64,000 nt of DNA from Oxalobacter aliiformigenes (GTDB lineage Bacteria > Pseudomonadota > Gammaproteobacteria > Burkholderiales > Burkholderiaceae_D). The notes beneath the pieces were generated by a model. That model ran no database searches. It was not told the origin of the DNA and was given only the letters and a program-made list of their open reading frames with translations. Location: positions 930,001 through 994,000 of the forward strand of contig NZ_CP098252.1 of assembly GCF_027116575.1 (NCBI RefSeq), in the 5' to 3' direction. This document shows, in pieces, positions 55,900-64,000 of the stretch (its first letter is position 1; each line of letters starts with the position of its first letter). The position numbers and the translations under genes were made by a program.

Positions 55900-57160
55900 A
55901 ATGTAACTGTTCCTGAATGATTGCGTTTTCCTCGCGTTCTTTCAGCTCAAGAATCCATGGACGCATCAATGCAGCAACATGTTTCATCAGTGGCATGACA
56001 ACGGAATTGCCAAATTGCTTATAGGCTCTTGTATCTGAAACGTTTATTTTGAAGTCATCAGGATATCCCATCAGCCTTGCGCATTCCCTTGGTGTAAGGC
56101 GACGGGGATTTTTCCCTTCTCCACGATAAACAAGGATTTCGGAACCGTCCTTGTGATATCTGGCAGAAAGAGTTCTGGAAATGTTTTCAGGCCTTACCAC
56201 ACTGCAACCAAAACCGTTTCCCCGGGCTCGGTGTTTCTCGGCATATGCCTGCAAATAGGCCCATAATTTGTCTGACAAGATATACTTGTCATGAACTTTC
56301 CCGTTCCGGTCAAGATACCTGCCGTCGTCCACGTCCATTTCTGTTCCATCTTCAGGATGAAGAATATCTTTCAGTCTGGGAGTATCGGTTCCCAAGTGTG
56401 GCAATCGGAGTGCGTCCCAGTCAAAGCCTGTTTTTTCCCTGAAACCAACGATCAGGATACGTTCACGATGCTGGGGAACAAAATGTTGTCCGTCAATAAC
56501 GCGCCATGTAATGTGATAGCCAAGATCGTGTTCCAGTGTGTCCTTGATAACCGAAAATGTATGTCCCCTGTTATGGGAAAGAAGGTTTTTGACGTTTTCA
56601 AGCAAAAAAGCCTTTGGTCTTTTTTGGGCAATAATTCTGGCTACATCAAAGAAAAGGGTTCCTTGGGTAGTGCATTCAAAACCGTGTGGACGTCCCAAGG
56701 CGTTTTTCTTTGAAACTCCGGCAAGACTGAATGGTTGGCATGGAAATCCGGCCAGCAATACATCATGATCGGGTATATCTGCTGCATCCACTTTCGTTAT
56801 ATCACCTGCAATATCGTGATCATCAGGGAAATTGGCAGTATATGTTTTCTGTGCATAACTGTCCCATTCGCTGGTATAGACGCAGCGGCCACCTTGTGAT
56901 TCAAAACCCATACGTATGCCGCCGATTCCGGCAAACAGATCAATAAAGGTAAATTTGCTTTCAGGTTTCATTTTTGCCGGTCGGGAAGCAATAACTCTTA
57001 ATGCAGGCAGCAATGCGTAGGGAATGGGAGTGTGTCCTGATTCCCAACGGGATATGTGGCGAGGTGAATAATGCAGCAAAGCCGCCAGTTCTTTTTGTGT
57101 ATAACGCTCACGTGCCCGGGAAAACATTTGACGGGCTTCATTGGATTCAGGAATTTCCAT
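55892..57160 (-). CDS. dcm: DNA (cytosine-5) methyltransferase with N-terminal HTH
   Basis: The catalytic part has motif I FIDLFAGIGGIRMGFE, motif IV GFPCQPFS with nucleophile Cys141, motif VI LLENV (188-190), motif VIII QHRERI and the closing FGNSVVMPLM. Residues 1-60 form an XRE-like helix-turn-helix (YTQKELAALLHYSPRHISRWESG). Such fused HTH domains act as self-repressors in M.SsoII/M.EcoRII relatives. With Vsr beside it, a Dcm-type CCWGG target is likely. It is the first gene of the minus-strand operon, and a perfect palindrome lies 32 bases upstream over its putative promoter. The 422-residue length fits Dcm. Confidence 0.92.
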   Translation of the reverse strand: MEIPESNEARQMFSRARERYTQKELAALLHYSPRHISRWESGHTPIPYALLPALRVIASRPAKMKPESKFTFIDLFAGIGGIRMGFESQGGRCVYTSEWDSYAQKTYTANFPDDHDIAGDITKVDAADIPDHDVLLAGFPCQPFSLAGVSKKNALGRPHGFECTTQGTLFFDVARIIAQKRPKAFLLENVKNLLSHNRGHTFSVIKDTLEHDLGYHITWRVIDGQHFVPQHRERILIVGFREKTGFDWDALRLPHLGTDTPRLKDILHPEDGTEMDVDDGRYLDRNGKVHDKYILSDKLWAYLQAYAEKHRARGNGFGCSVVRPENISRTLSARYHKDGSEILVYRGEGKNPRRLTPRECARLMGYPDDFKINVSDTRAYKQFGNSVVMPLMKHVAALMRPWILELKEREENAIIQEQLHYD

Positions 57161-57191
57161 CTGCTTTTTATTCGATCGCCGGGAAGAATTG

Positions 57192-57225
57192 ATGACATTA
57201 TGTCATGTCGTTAGTGCAATGTATA
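57192..57225 (-). promoter_or_regulatory. Promoter and operator of the methyltransferase operon
   Basis: On the minus strand TATACA (plus 57220-57225) and CATAAT (plus 57197-57202) are 17 bases apart. A perfect 15-bp palindrome, ATGACAT-T-ATGTCAT (57192-57206), covers the -10 box. The arrangement suggests repression by the methyltransferase's own HTH domain. Confidence 0.5.
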
Positions 57226-57563
57226 CCTGCTTATGAAAAACCAACTCCCTCATAAAAGAGATTAGAAAACTGTACATCATAACTGATCAGTATACTGGTG
57301 TGGTAACAGATATTGTGTGGATCATTCTTGGCATATGATCCGATCAAACTTCTCGGCACAAATATATTTTTGCTGCCTGTGAGGCGGGATGTATTTAATC
57401 CAAGTTACTATTTTTTTGCCTTCAGGATTGTGTCAATCGGTAATTCAAGATAGGACGATCAGGCTGGTTATGGATCTGATTTGCGTATGTCTTAATTTTA
57501 CTACTTTTATGATTATGGAAGATTATCCGGGAAAAATCTATCTATAATGAGACTGAACCTGCA
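57226..57563 (+). promoter_or_regulatory. Divergent region before the ATPase-Z1-AIPR operon
   Basis: This AT-rich stretch has no gene. TATAAT at 57543-57548 is a good -10 candidate for the plus-strand operon, but no -35 box matches. It would leave only about nine bases before ATG 57564, so the message may be nearly leaderless or the promoter may lie elsewhere. A 10-bp palindrome ACTGATCAGT is at 57282-57291. Confidence 0.35.
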
Positions 57564-59060
57564 ATGAATTCTTATATGTCAACCTATTCCCCTCTTCCTC
57601 CCAATGCCGGTATTTTACTGGAGTCTCTCAGGGATATTGGATACTCACTGGAGACGGCTGTGGCCGATATAATCGACAACAGTATTTCTGCAAAAGCTTC
57701 TGTGATCAATATTTCCTGTAACATGTCTCATGAAGATCCTGTCATTACCATTGTGGATAATGGTTATGGCATGACGGCTGAAACACTGAAACAGGCTATG
57801 CGACATGGTTCATCTGATCCGTTGGCGAAACGCGCCAATTCTGATCTGGGACGATTCGGCCTTGGCTTGAAAACAGCGTCTTTCTCACAATGCCGGAAAC
57901 TGACCGTCGTTTCTGTACAGAATGGAAAATGGTGCGGCGCCATGTGGGATCTGGATCTGGTAAAGGAAAAAAACGAGTGGTTGCTGTGTATTCTTGATGA
58001 GGCGGATATTCATGCCATACCCGGAACAAGTGAACTGGATGGCAACGGTACGCTGGTTATCTGGGAAAAGATCGACAGGCTTTTTGATAATGCGACAGGT
58101 ACAAGGCAAAATGATATTCTCAATGAAAAACTTTCTGTCTTGCGTGAACACCTTTCTCTTGTCTTTCATCGTTTTATCGATGGTGATGGAAGAAAAACGC
58201 CGAAAGTTACGCTGGTCCTGAACAATGGCGTTATCAGTGCATTCGATCCGTTTTTCCGGCAGAAATCGGAAATGCTTGAAAATGAGGTCATATATCTCGA
58301 TAACGGAGAGGAAAGCGGCGTCGTTGAAATACAGCCTTATATAATGCCGCACTATTCCAGACTGACGGAAAAACAGGAGCGCTCTTACCAGTCAAGAAGC
58401 GAATACCTGTCCAACCAGGGAATATATGTTTACAGAAACAGCCGTCTGGTGGCTTGGGGTAGCTGGTTTCGCATGATGCCGAAGGGAGAATCCACAAAAT
58501 ACGCACGCATCCAGATCGATTTTCCATCAAGGCTTGATGCCTTGTGGACGATTGATATTAAAAAGTCTTCTGCCATTCCGCCTCCTGCCGTGCGTGAATG
58601 TATCAGGAAACTGTTGCCGAAAATATCCGACCGGAGCGTCCAGATTCACAGAAAACGTGGGCGAAAAATGCTGGGTGAAGGCAATAGTCCGGTCTGGGAA
58701 AGATATGAGGAAAGGGATGGACCGATCAGGTACAGTATCAACAGGCAGCATCCGCTGGTAGATGCTTTCAGGAACCGGCTTTCCGGTGAAAGCATACAGG
58801 CTTTCGACATACTTCTTAAAATGATTGCAACATCATTGCCGTTTCCGGCTATTTGTGATGATTATTCCAGCAAACCCAGACAGCTTGAGCCAGTCACGCT
58901 GGATGATCATGATGTTCTCGAGAAGATAAAGGCATGGCATGTTTGTCTGGGCAACATGAGTGATGAACAGATTTTGCTGAAACTCGTGTCTTCTGATCCG
59001 CAGCTTTTGCAGAAACGTGAGGTGGCAGAACAATTTGTCAGGATGCACGCATATGAATAA
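57564..59060 (+). CDS. MORC/MutL-like GHKL ATPase
   Basis: This 498-residue protein has the GHKL ATP-binding fold. The N-box is ADIIDNSISA (residues 34-43), with Asp35 where MutL has the general-base Glu. The G1 box is DNGYGM (65-70) and the G2 box GRFGLGLKTAS (96-106). The middle (about 200-370) would be the S5-like transducer domain, and the C-terminus is helical. Prokaryotic MORC-like ATPases of this kind occur with Z1, AIPR and methyltransferase genes in defence loci, where they are thought to use ATP-driven clamp movement on DNA. It overlaps the Z1 gene by eight bases and is divergent from the methyltransferase operon. The ribosome site at ATG 57564 is poor. Confidence 0.85.
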   Translation: MNSYMSTYSPLPPNAGILLESLRDIGYSLETAVADIIDNSISAKASVINISCNMSHEDPVITIVDNGYGMTAETLKQAMRHGSSDPLAKRANSDLGRFGLGLKTASFSQCRKLTVVSVQNGKWCGAMWDLDLVKEKNEWLLCILDEADIHAIPGTSELDGNGTLVIWEKIDRLFDNATGTRQNDILNEKLSVLREHLSLVFHRFIDGDGRKTPKVTLVLNNGVISAFDPFFRQKSEMLENEVIYLDNGEESGVVEIQPYIMPHYSRLTEKQERSYQSRSEYLSNQGIYVYRNSRLVAWGSWFRMMPKGESTKYARIQIDFPSRLDALWTIDIKKSSAIPPPAVRECIRKLLPKISDRSVQIHRKRGRKMLGEGNSPVWERYEERDGPIRYSINRQHPLVDAFRNRLSGESIQAFDILLKMIATSLPFPAICDDYSSKPRQLEPVTLDDHDVLEKIKAWHVCLGNMSDEQILLKLVSSDPQLLQKREVAEQFVRMHAYE

Positions 59061-61761
59061 CCAGGAAGAAATCAGGAAAGCCATCAAGTATCTTGTACAG
59101 GTGGATAGTGGAGATCAACCGCCATCGTACGAAAAAGTAAAAGACATTGTACAGACAGTGGCAAAATTAAAGAGTTACACAGGAAACATTCAGAATCTTG
59201 TCGATGAGATCATGATGGATATGCAAACACGTATGGGGGTTGGCATATCGATTGTTGACCGGAATGCAGATCATGACGAAGAATGGGTCCAGAAACGGAA
59301 AAATATTGCATGGACATATGCGAATGCCTATACGGATTATCTGAAACGGCAGGGATGGTCGCCCAAGGTTGTTGAATCCATAAGAACGGATTGCCAGCGG
59401 ATATTGGGTCATATGCAGAATCCGGCAACCCAAGGGGGCTGGAGCAGACGTGGTCTCGTCATCGGGCATGTTCAGTCAGGCAAGACGGCAAACTATACCG
59501 GATTGCTCGCTCATGCTGCTGATGCAGGATATAAGTGCATTATCGTTATTGCAGGGATACACAACAATCTGAGAAAACAGACACAGGAGCGGATTGAGGC
59601 GGGATTTATCGGGAGAACATGGCAAGAAACAGGGAAGACAGTCATAAAAGTGGGTGTTGGTGCGTATGCAAATGATTATCCTGAACCTGTCACGATTACC
59701 AATGTCCGTTCCGATTTCAACAAGCAAACGGCTGAAAGGAGCGGATGGAAGTTAGACGATTTCAGAAAGCCGGTTGTTCTGGTTATCAAGAAGAATGTTT
59801 ATACACTTGAGAGTCTGCTGGGGTGGCTGAAGGATCTCAATTCTGTCAATGGCAGGATAACGGATGTCCCGCTTTTGATGATCGATGACGAGGCCGACAA
59901 TGCTTCCATTAATACCAATCGTCCGGAACTGGATCCGACCAGAACCAACCGCCTGATCCGGAGGATTCTTGGGCTTTTTGACAAGGGCTGCTATATCGGT
60001 TATACCGCAACGCCCTTTGCCAATATTTTTATTGACCCGGATGCCTATGATGAGGAAGACAGGAAGGATCTGTTTCCGAAAGACTTCATCTATCTGCTGG
60101 ACAAGCCGACCGATTATTTTGGCCCGGACATGGTATTTGGCAATGACGATGACAATGATGATGAGAAGGATGAGGATTCTTTCTGGATCAGGGAAATTGA
60201 TGATGCGGAGACCTGGTTGCCGATCGTCCACAAGAAAAATTTCAATGTGACCGGGTTGCCGGACAGTCTGTGCAGGGCATTTCGCCAGTTTGTTCTCGTC
60301 AGAGCCATACGGAATTGCCGTAACCAGAAGTCACAGCATTGTTCCATGTTGGTCAATGTTTCAAGATTTGTGGATGTACAGAAACAGGTCAGGTATCTGT
60401 TATCCGATTACAAGGAAAGATTGCACAATGCTGTCCTAGCGAATTATGCCTTGCCGGATAATCGCTCGGACGGGGACAGTTATATGTATCAGCTACACAC
60501 GGAATTCGACGAAGAATTCATGTCAGGCAAGGCTGGTGAGAATATGCAGGGCAATCCTGTTACATGGCAGGGTGTCAAACGGGAATTGCCGGATGTGCTC
60601 GACGATATGCAGTTTTGCGTGATCAACAGCAAGTCCGACGAGATACTGGATTACAAGCGTGCTGAAAATGACGGCGGTGCCCTGACTGTCGTGGCTGTCG
60701 GCGGGCTGAGCCTTTCTCGGGGGCTGACTCTTGAGGGGCTTTGTATCAGTTATATGTACCGCAATACCCGGATGTATGACACCCTGATGCAAATGGGCAG
60801 GTGGTTCGGTTACCGTTACGGGTATCAGGATTTGTGCCGGATATGGCTTAACAGGGATTCGATCGGCTGGTACAGCCATATTACAGACAAGACTAATGAA
60901 CTCAGGGCGCAAATCAGGGAGATGCGCAAGAACGGAATGTCTCCTGAAGATTTCGGATTGTTTGTCGGGACACATCCTGACAATGCATTGCTGATTACGG
61001 CACGCAACAAGATGCGTACTGGCAAGACAATAGAAATCGGGCAATATTTTGGGGGACGGCTGAAAGAGAGTACCGACTTGTCTGCCGATACGGAAATTTG
61101 CCGGCACAATGAGAATCTGGTTCGTGAATTTTTGAAAACAGGATTCGACGGGATACGTGAGCGGTTTGGGGAGAATCTGTTTTTCCGCAATGTGTCCATT
61201 TCGGTTGTCGAAAATTTTCTGAGGCGTTTTAAGATGTCGACGGCCGGCATGGATGAAGATAAAAAAGGCATTATCGGTTATTTGGTGAAAATAGCGGACG
61301 ACTATCCCAAAGCAGACGTTTTATGTGTTTCAAAGCAAAACAGGATCGGAAACCATATTCTCGGGGTTCAGGAAAGACGTCGTGGATGGAAAAAGGATGG
61401 AGATGGCATCTGGCGGACTGCAAAGCGCAGGATTGGCGGTGCGAAACTGGAACGTTACGGGCTGAGCGATGAGCAACTGGCCGAGGCGGGAAAGCTGGCA
61501 CAGGAAGCATACGATGAAGGACATAGCAAGAGCGCAAGTCCGTCCGATGTGCATTACCGGAAGGTGAGAAGGAAACCGCTGCTGATGATACATCTGCTGA
61601 AAATACGGGATGAAAATAGTGTCATTCCGGCTTTCGGTATCAGTTTTCCGTTTGATGAACAGGTCAGGCGTGATCATGTTGTCGTTGTCAACAAGGTATG
61701 GCTTCGACAGGATGACGATATGGATGATTCTCCGGAAGATGAGGATGATTATGATGAGTGA
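59053..61761 (+). CDS. Z1-domain superfamily-2 helicase-like protein
   Basis: This 902-residue protein has a Walker A GHVQSGKT (138-145), a DDEAD motif in LLMIDDEADNASI (278-282), and YTATPFAN (317-324). The Z1-specific region follows, with GGLSLSRGLTLEGL and MQMGRWFGYRYGY (motif V/VI-like). An acidic low-complexity stretch (about 360-372) and an acidic tail are unusual. Z1 proteins accompany MORC-like ATPases in defence systems and are assumed to move on or remodel DNA. ATG 59053 overlaps the ATPase gene stop by eight bases; an upstream in-frame start at 59017 is less likely. The stop overlaps the short coupled ORF that follows. Confidence 0.88.
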   Translation: MNNQEEIRKAIKYLVQVDSGDQPPSYEKVKDIVQTVAKLKSYTGNIQNLVDEIMMDMQTRMGVGISIVDRNADHDEEWVQKRKNIAWTYANAYTDYLKRQGWSPKVVESIRTDCQRILGHMQNPATQGGWSRRGLVIGHVQSGKTANYTGLLAHAADAGYKCIIVIAGIHNNLRKQTQERIEAGFIGRTWQETGKTVIKVGVGAYANDYPEPVTITNVRSDFNKQTAERSGWKLDDFRKPVVLVIKKNVYTLESLLGWLKDLNSVNGRITDVPLLMIDDEADNASINTNRPELDPTRTNRLIRRILGLFDKGCYIGYTATPFANIFIDPDAYDEEDRKDLFPKDFIYLLDKPTDYFGPDMVFGNDDDNDDEKDEDSFWIREIDDAETWLPIVHKKNFNVTGLPDSLCRAFRQFVLVRAIRNCRNQKSQHCSMLVNVSRFVDVQKQVRYLLSDYKERLHNAVLANYALPDNRSDGDSYMYQLHTEFDEEFMSGKAGENMQGNPVTWQGVKRELPDVLDDMQFCVINSKSDEILDYKRAENDGGALTVVAVGGLSLSRGLTLEGLCISYMYRNTRMYDTLMQMGRWFGYRYGYQDLCRIWLNRDSIGWYSHITDKTNELRAQIREMRKNGMSPEDFGLFVGTHPDNALLITARNKMRTGKTIEIGQYFGGRLKESTDLSADTEICRHNENLVREFLKTGFDGIRERFGENLFFRNVSISVVENFLRRFKMSTAGMDEDKKGIIGYLVKIADDYPKADVLCVSKQNRIGNHILGVQERRRGWKKDGDGIWRTAKRRIGGAKLERYGLSDEQLAEAGKLAQEAYDEGHSKSASPSDVHYRKVRRKPLLMIHLLKIRDENSVIPAFGISFPFDEQVRRDHVVVVNKVWLRQDDDMDDSPEDEDDYDE

Positions 61762-61825
61762 GATCCGGTTGTCATGGGAGAGAATCGGAATTCCGGAAGA
61801 TGTATGGATATTGCAGGGAAGGTGA
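61751..61825 (+). pseudogene. 24-codon coupled ORF, possible remnant of a lost operon gene
   Basis: ATGATGAGTGA overlaps the Z1 stop codon in the way coupled genes do, and the frame reads 24 codons (MMSEIRLSWERIGIPEDVW, then five more) before TGA. In related MORC-Z1-AIPR loci another gene of a few hundred codons, often a PD-(D/E)XK-type protein, stands between Z1 and AIPR. Here only 168 bases separate Z1 from AIPR. I infer that most of that gene is deleted and this is its start. Alternatively it is a chance ORF. Confidence 0.35.
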
Positions 61826-61929
61826 AGTTCGCGGGGATTGCAAGGTCACAGTTGCCTGATTAAGTGATGCGTGTTTGATAAGACAGGGCGTTTTGTCTGT
61901 TTGCAGAAAAGGTGTTTGAGGGGCTTTGA

Positions 61930-64000
61930 ATGGAAATGTCACTTGACGAATTTTTCCAGGATTTCCAGCAGGAAATCAGGATTGGCGGAGAAGCGGATGA
62001 ATCTTCAAGCAATGAAACATTTGTCAGACGGGTGGCAGAAGAGCTTGAGGCGACAGGTTTTGTTAACGAAGATATCGTTTACTGTCATTACAGAAACCCT
62101 GTAAAAGGTCTGCGTATTGACGCATATTCTTTTGATGAAGAGGAAGGCAATTTGTCCCTCTTCATTGCAGATTACAATAATCGGCCAAAACTGGAGTCGC
62201 TTTCATTATCGGAAATCAATTTGCAGTTCGGGCGTCTGGTCAGGTTTTTCAGGGAGTGTGCGGAACTGCGACTGAAAAAAGATCTTGAAATGACCTCACC
62301 GGTATATGATTTTGTCGAACTGGTAGAGAACAGGATTTCCGTAATTCGCAAGATACGTTTTTTCTTGTTGTCGGAAAGAACATTGAGCGAACGGGTCAAG
62401 GCGCTAGATCGTGATGATGTTGTTTGCGGAATATCCGCATCATGGCAGGTATGGGATATTTACCGGTTGTATCAACAAGATCTGTCTACTGGTCAGAGAG
62501 AACAGCTTGTTATTGATTTCAGGGAGATGTTCGGTTTTGCTATTCCTTGCCTGAATGTCAATCTTGGAACGGATTCGTACCAGTCCTATCTGGCGGTTAT
62601 GCCTGGTCGTATTCTGGCAGGACTGTATGAAAAATATGATACCCGTCTTCTGGAAAGCAATGTCCGTGTTTTTCTTCAGGCAAAGGGAAAGGTCAATCAG
62701 GGAATCAGGGCGACAATTCTGAATGAACCCGAGATGTTTTTTGCATATAACAACGGTATTACTGCCACTGCGCGTGAAGTTTTTACAGAAAGGGGAGAAA
62801 ATGGTTTGCAAATCGTCAAAATCAGTGATTTGCAGATAGTCAATGGCGGGCAGACGACGGCATCATTGTTTCATACCGGACGAAAAGACAAGGTTCAGCT
62901 GGAAAATATATTTGTCCAGATGAAATTGTCTGTCATACCTGAAGATCAGGATGAAAGAATTGTTCCGAATATTTCACGGTATGCCAATACACAGAACAAG
63001 GTCAATGCATCTGATTTCTTTTCAAATCATCCTTTTTCGAGAAGAATGGAAGAAATGTCGCGCAGAATATGGGCACCAGCCAGAGAGGCTGAGTTGCGTG
63101 GTTCCAAATGGTTTTTTGAAAGAACACGGGGCCAGTATACCGAGGCACAATCCAAACTGGCGAAAAAATCGGAACTGGACAGGTTCAGGCTTGAAAATCC
63201 GAAAAGCCAGTTGTTTACAAAGGAAAAACTTGCCAAATACGAAAATGTATGGGATGAGGAGCCACGTTTTGTCAATGCTGGCAGCCAGAAGAACTTCGTG
63301 AAATATGCTGAAAGAATCAGCAGGGAATGGGAAAAGGATTCTGATGGCTTCAATGAAAGTTATTTCCGGCGTGCCGTGGCAAGAGCGATCATATTCAACC
63401 AGACGGAAAATCTGGTATCAAAACAGGAATGGTATGGCGGTGGATACCGTGCCAATATTGTCGTTTATACCATTGCGTGTCTTGGAAAACTGATTGGGGA
63501 TATGGGCAAGGTTTTTCCGTATGAAATGATATGGAAACAGCAGGTAATGCCGGCCAGTATTATCAGGATTCTGGAGATTTGCGCAAGATATGCCAATGAC
63601 AGGATCGTCAATATGCCGGTCAGGGGGAAGAACGTTACAGAGTGGTGCAAGCAGGCACAGTGCTGGGAAACCATGAAGGCAGGTTTGCAGGAGCTGAAAA
63701 GACAACTGGAAAATACGGGTCTGGAAAATATACTGGTCAGTCCGGAAGAATCAGCAAGGGCAGAGCATGATGCACGGACTGTACAGAAGATGGATAACGG
63801 TATTGATGCGCAGACAGTCGTGATGAAGATAACCGGTGACGAGTGGGCAAGGATACGAAATGAATTGTCGCTGAAAAGGCTCATTACTCCGAAAGAGGAC
63901 GGTATTCTGAAAATAGCTGCACAGATTCCAAGGAAGATTCCAAATCCAAGACAGAGTATGGATTTACTTGGACTTCTTGAAAGAGCTAGGACGGAAGGAA
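61930..64000 (+). CDS. AIPR-family abortive-infection protein (runs off the window)
   Basis: The frame is open from ATG 61930 to the last base, giving 690 residues without a stop. The family signature is present: FAYNNGITATA (271-281) and LQIVNGGQTTASLF (301-314), followed by a helical region with ANTQNKVNASDFFSNHPF. The N-terminal domain contains RIDAYSFDEEEGNLSLFIADY (62-82), which resembles the nuclease-like strand region of AIPR proteins but lacks a clear ExK. AIPR proteins are linked to phage resistance through abortive infection. GAGGGG lies seven bases before the start. It is the third full gene of the ATPase-Z1-AIPR operon. The C-terminus is not visible. Confidence 0.88.
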   Translation, partial: MEMSLDEFFQDFQQEIRIGGEADESSSNETFVRRVAEELEATGFVNEDIVYCHYRNPVKGLRIDAYSFDEEEGNLSLFIADYNNRPKLESLSLSEINLQFGRLVRFFRECAELRLKKDLEMTSPVYDFVELVENRISVIRKIRFFLLSERTLSERVKALDRDDVVCGISASWQVWDIYRLYQQDLSTGQREQLVIDFREMFGFAIPCLNVNLGTDSYQSYLAVMPGRILAGLYEKYDTRLLESNVRVFLQAKGKVNQGIRATILNEPEMFFAYNNGITATAREVFTERGENGLQIVKISDLQIVNGGQTTASLFHTGRKDKVQLENIFVQMKLSVIPEDQDERIVPNISRYANTQNKVNASDFFSNHPFSRRMEEMSRRIWAPAREAELRGSKWFFERTRGQYTEAQSKLAKKSELDRFRLENPKSQLFTKEKLAKYENVWDEEPRFVNAGSQKNFVKYAERISREWEKDSDGFNESYFRRAVARAIIFNQTENLVSKQEWYGGGYRANIVVYTIACLGKLIGDMGKVFPYEMIWKQQVMPASIIRILEICARYANDRIVNMPVRGKNVTEWCKQAQCWETMKAGLQELKRQLENTGLENILVSPEESARAEHDARTVQKMDNGIDAQTVVMKITGDEWARIRNELSLKRLITPKEDGILKIAAQIPRKIPNPRQSMDLLGLLERARTEG

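Noticed and set aside
1-64000. CRISPR array, tRNA, rRNA or insertion sequence
   Set aside because: I found no regularly spaced repeats, no cloverleaf-like segments and no transposase frames with terminal repeats on reading the window.

Overview
The window reads as chromosome of a Gram-negative betaproteobacterium, most likely an Oxalobacter or close Oxalobacteraceae relative. The grounds are an OFA-family oxalate/formate-type transporter that keeps the two charged residues of OxlT, a betaproteobacterial-type trimeric porin, sucA-sucB-lpd order, and RND and Pga systems. I saw no rRNA, tRNA, CRISPR array or insertion sequence. Gene density is uneven, with several 0.6-1.4 kb stretches in which I find no credible gene.

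Layout: (1) 1-7.6 kb: 3' end of a 5'-nucleotidase gene, then the 2-oxoglutarate dehydrogenase operon sucA-sucB-lpdA. (2) 7.6-17.3 kb: a likely small RNA or attenuated leader, a tyrosine recombinase, an AraC-type regulator divergent from a FUSC-type transporter, a charged exported protein, a classical autotransporter, and an internally deleted DJ-1/PfpI gene. Four related 7-2-7 palindromes lie only before the recombinase and before the autotransporter. (3) 17.6-32.1 kb, minus strand: pgaBCD (no pgaA beside it), then mdtA-mdtB-mdtC plus an outer-membrane lipoprotein channel, a complete tripartite efflux pump. (4) 32.6-39.5 kb, minus strand: RclA-like flavoprotein, a PNPOx-like and a Rossmann protein, an unknown protein, and preA/preT for pyrimidine reduction. 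(5) 40.1-45.8 kb: a FhlA/NorR-like sigma-54 activator, the OFA transporter and a porin. (6) 47.2-54.0 kb: copper-type P-ATPase divergent from a HxlR regulator, a small membrane protein and a DinG/YoaA helicase. (7) 54.1-64.0 kb: a visibly AT-richer defence island.

The most notable regulatory reading is upstream of the OFA transporter. Two divergent sigma-54-type promoters can be read there. One drives the transporter; the other drives a predicted RNA of about 70 nt ending in a strong terminator. That RNA carries a 14-nt stretch able to pair, with two G-U pairs, with the transporter's own Shine-Dalgarno region. A sigma-54 activator gene lies just beyond the transporter gene.

The defence island has two divergent halves. 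One is a minus-strand type II restriction-modification set: HTH-fused C5 methyltransferase, Vsr repair endonuclease and MvaI/BcnI-like endonuclease, with overlapping genes and a palindrome on the putative methyltransferase promoter. The other is a plus-strand operon of a MORC/MutL-like GHKL ATPase, a Z1 helicase and an AIPR protein that runs off the window. It resembles the MZA class, but where the extra gene between Z1 and AIPR would be expected there is only a 24-codon coupled ORF.
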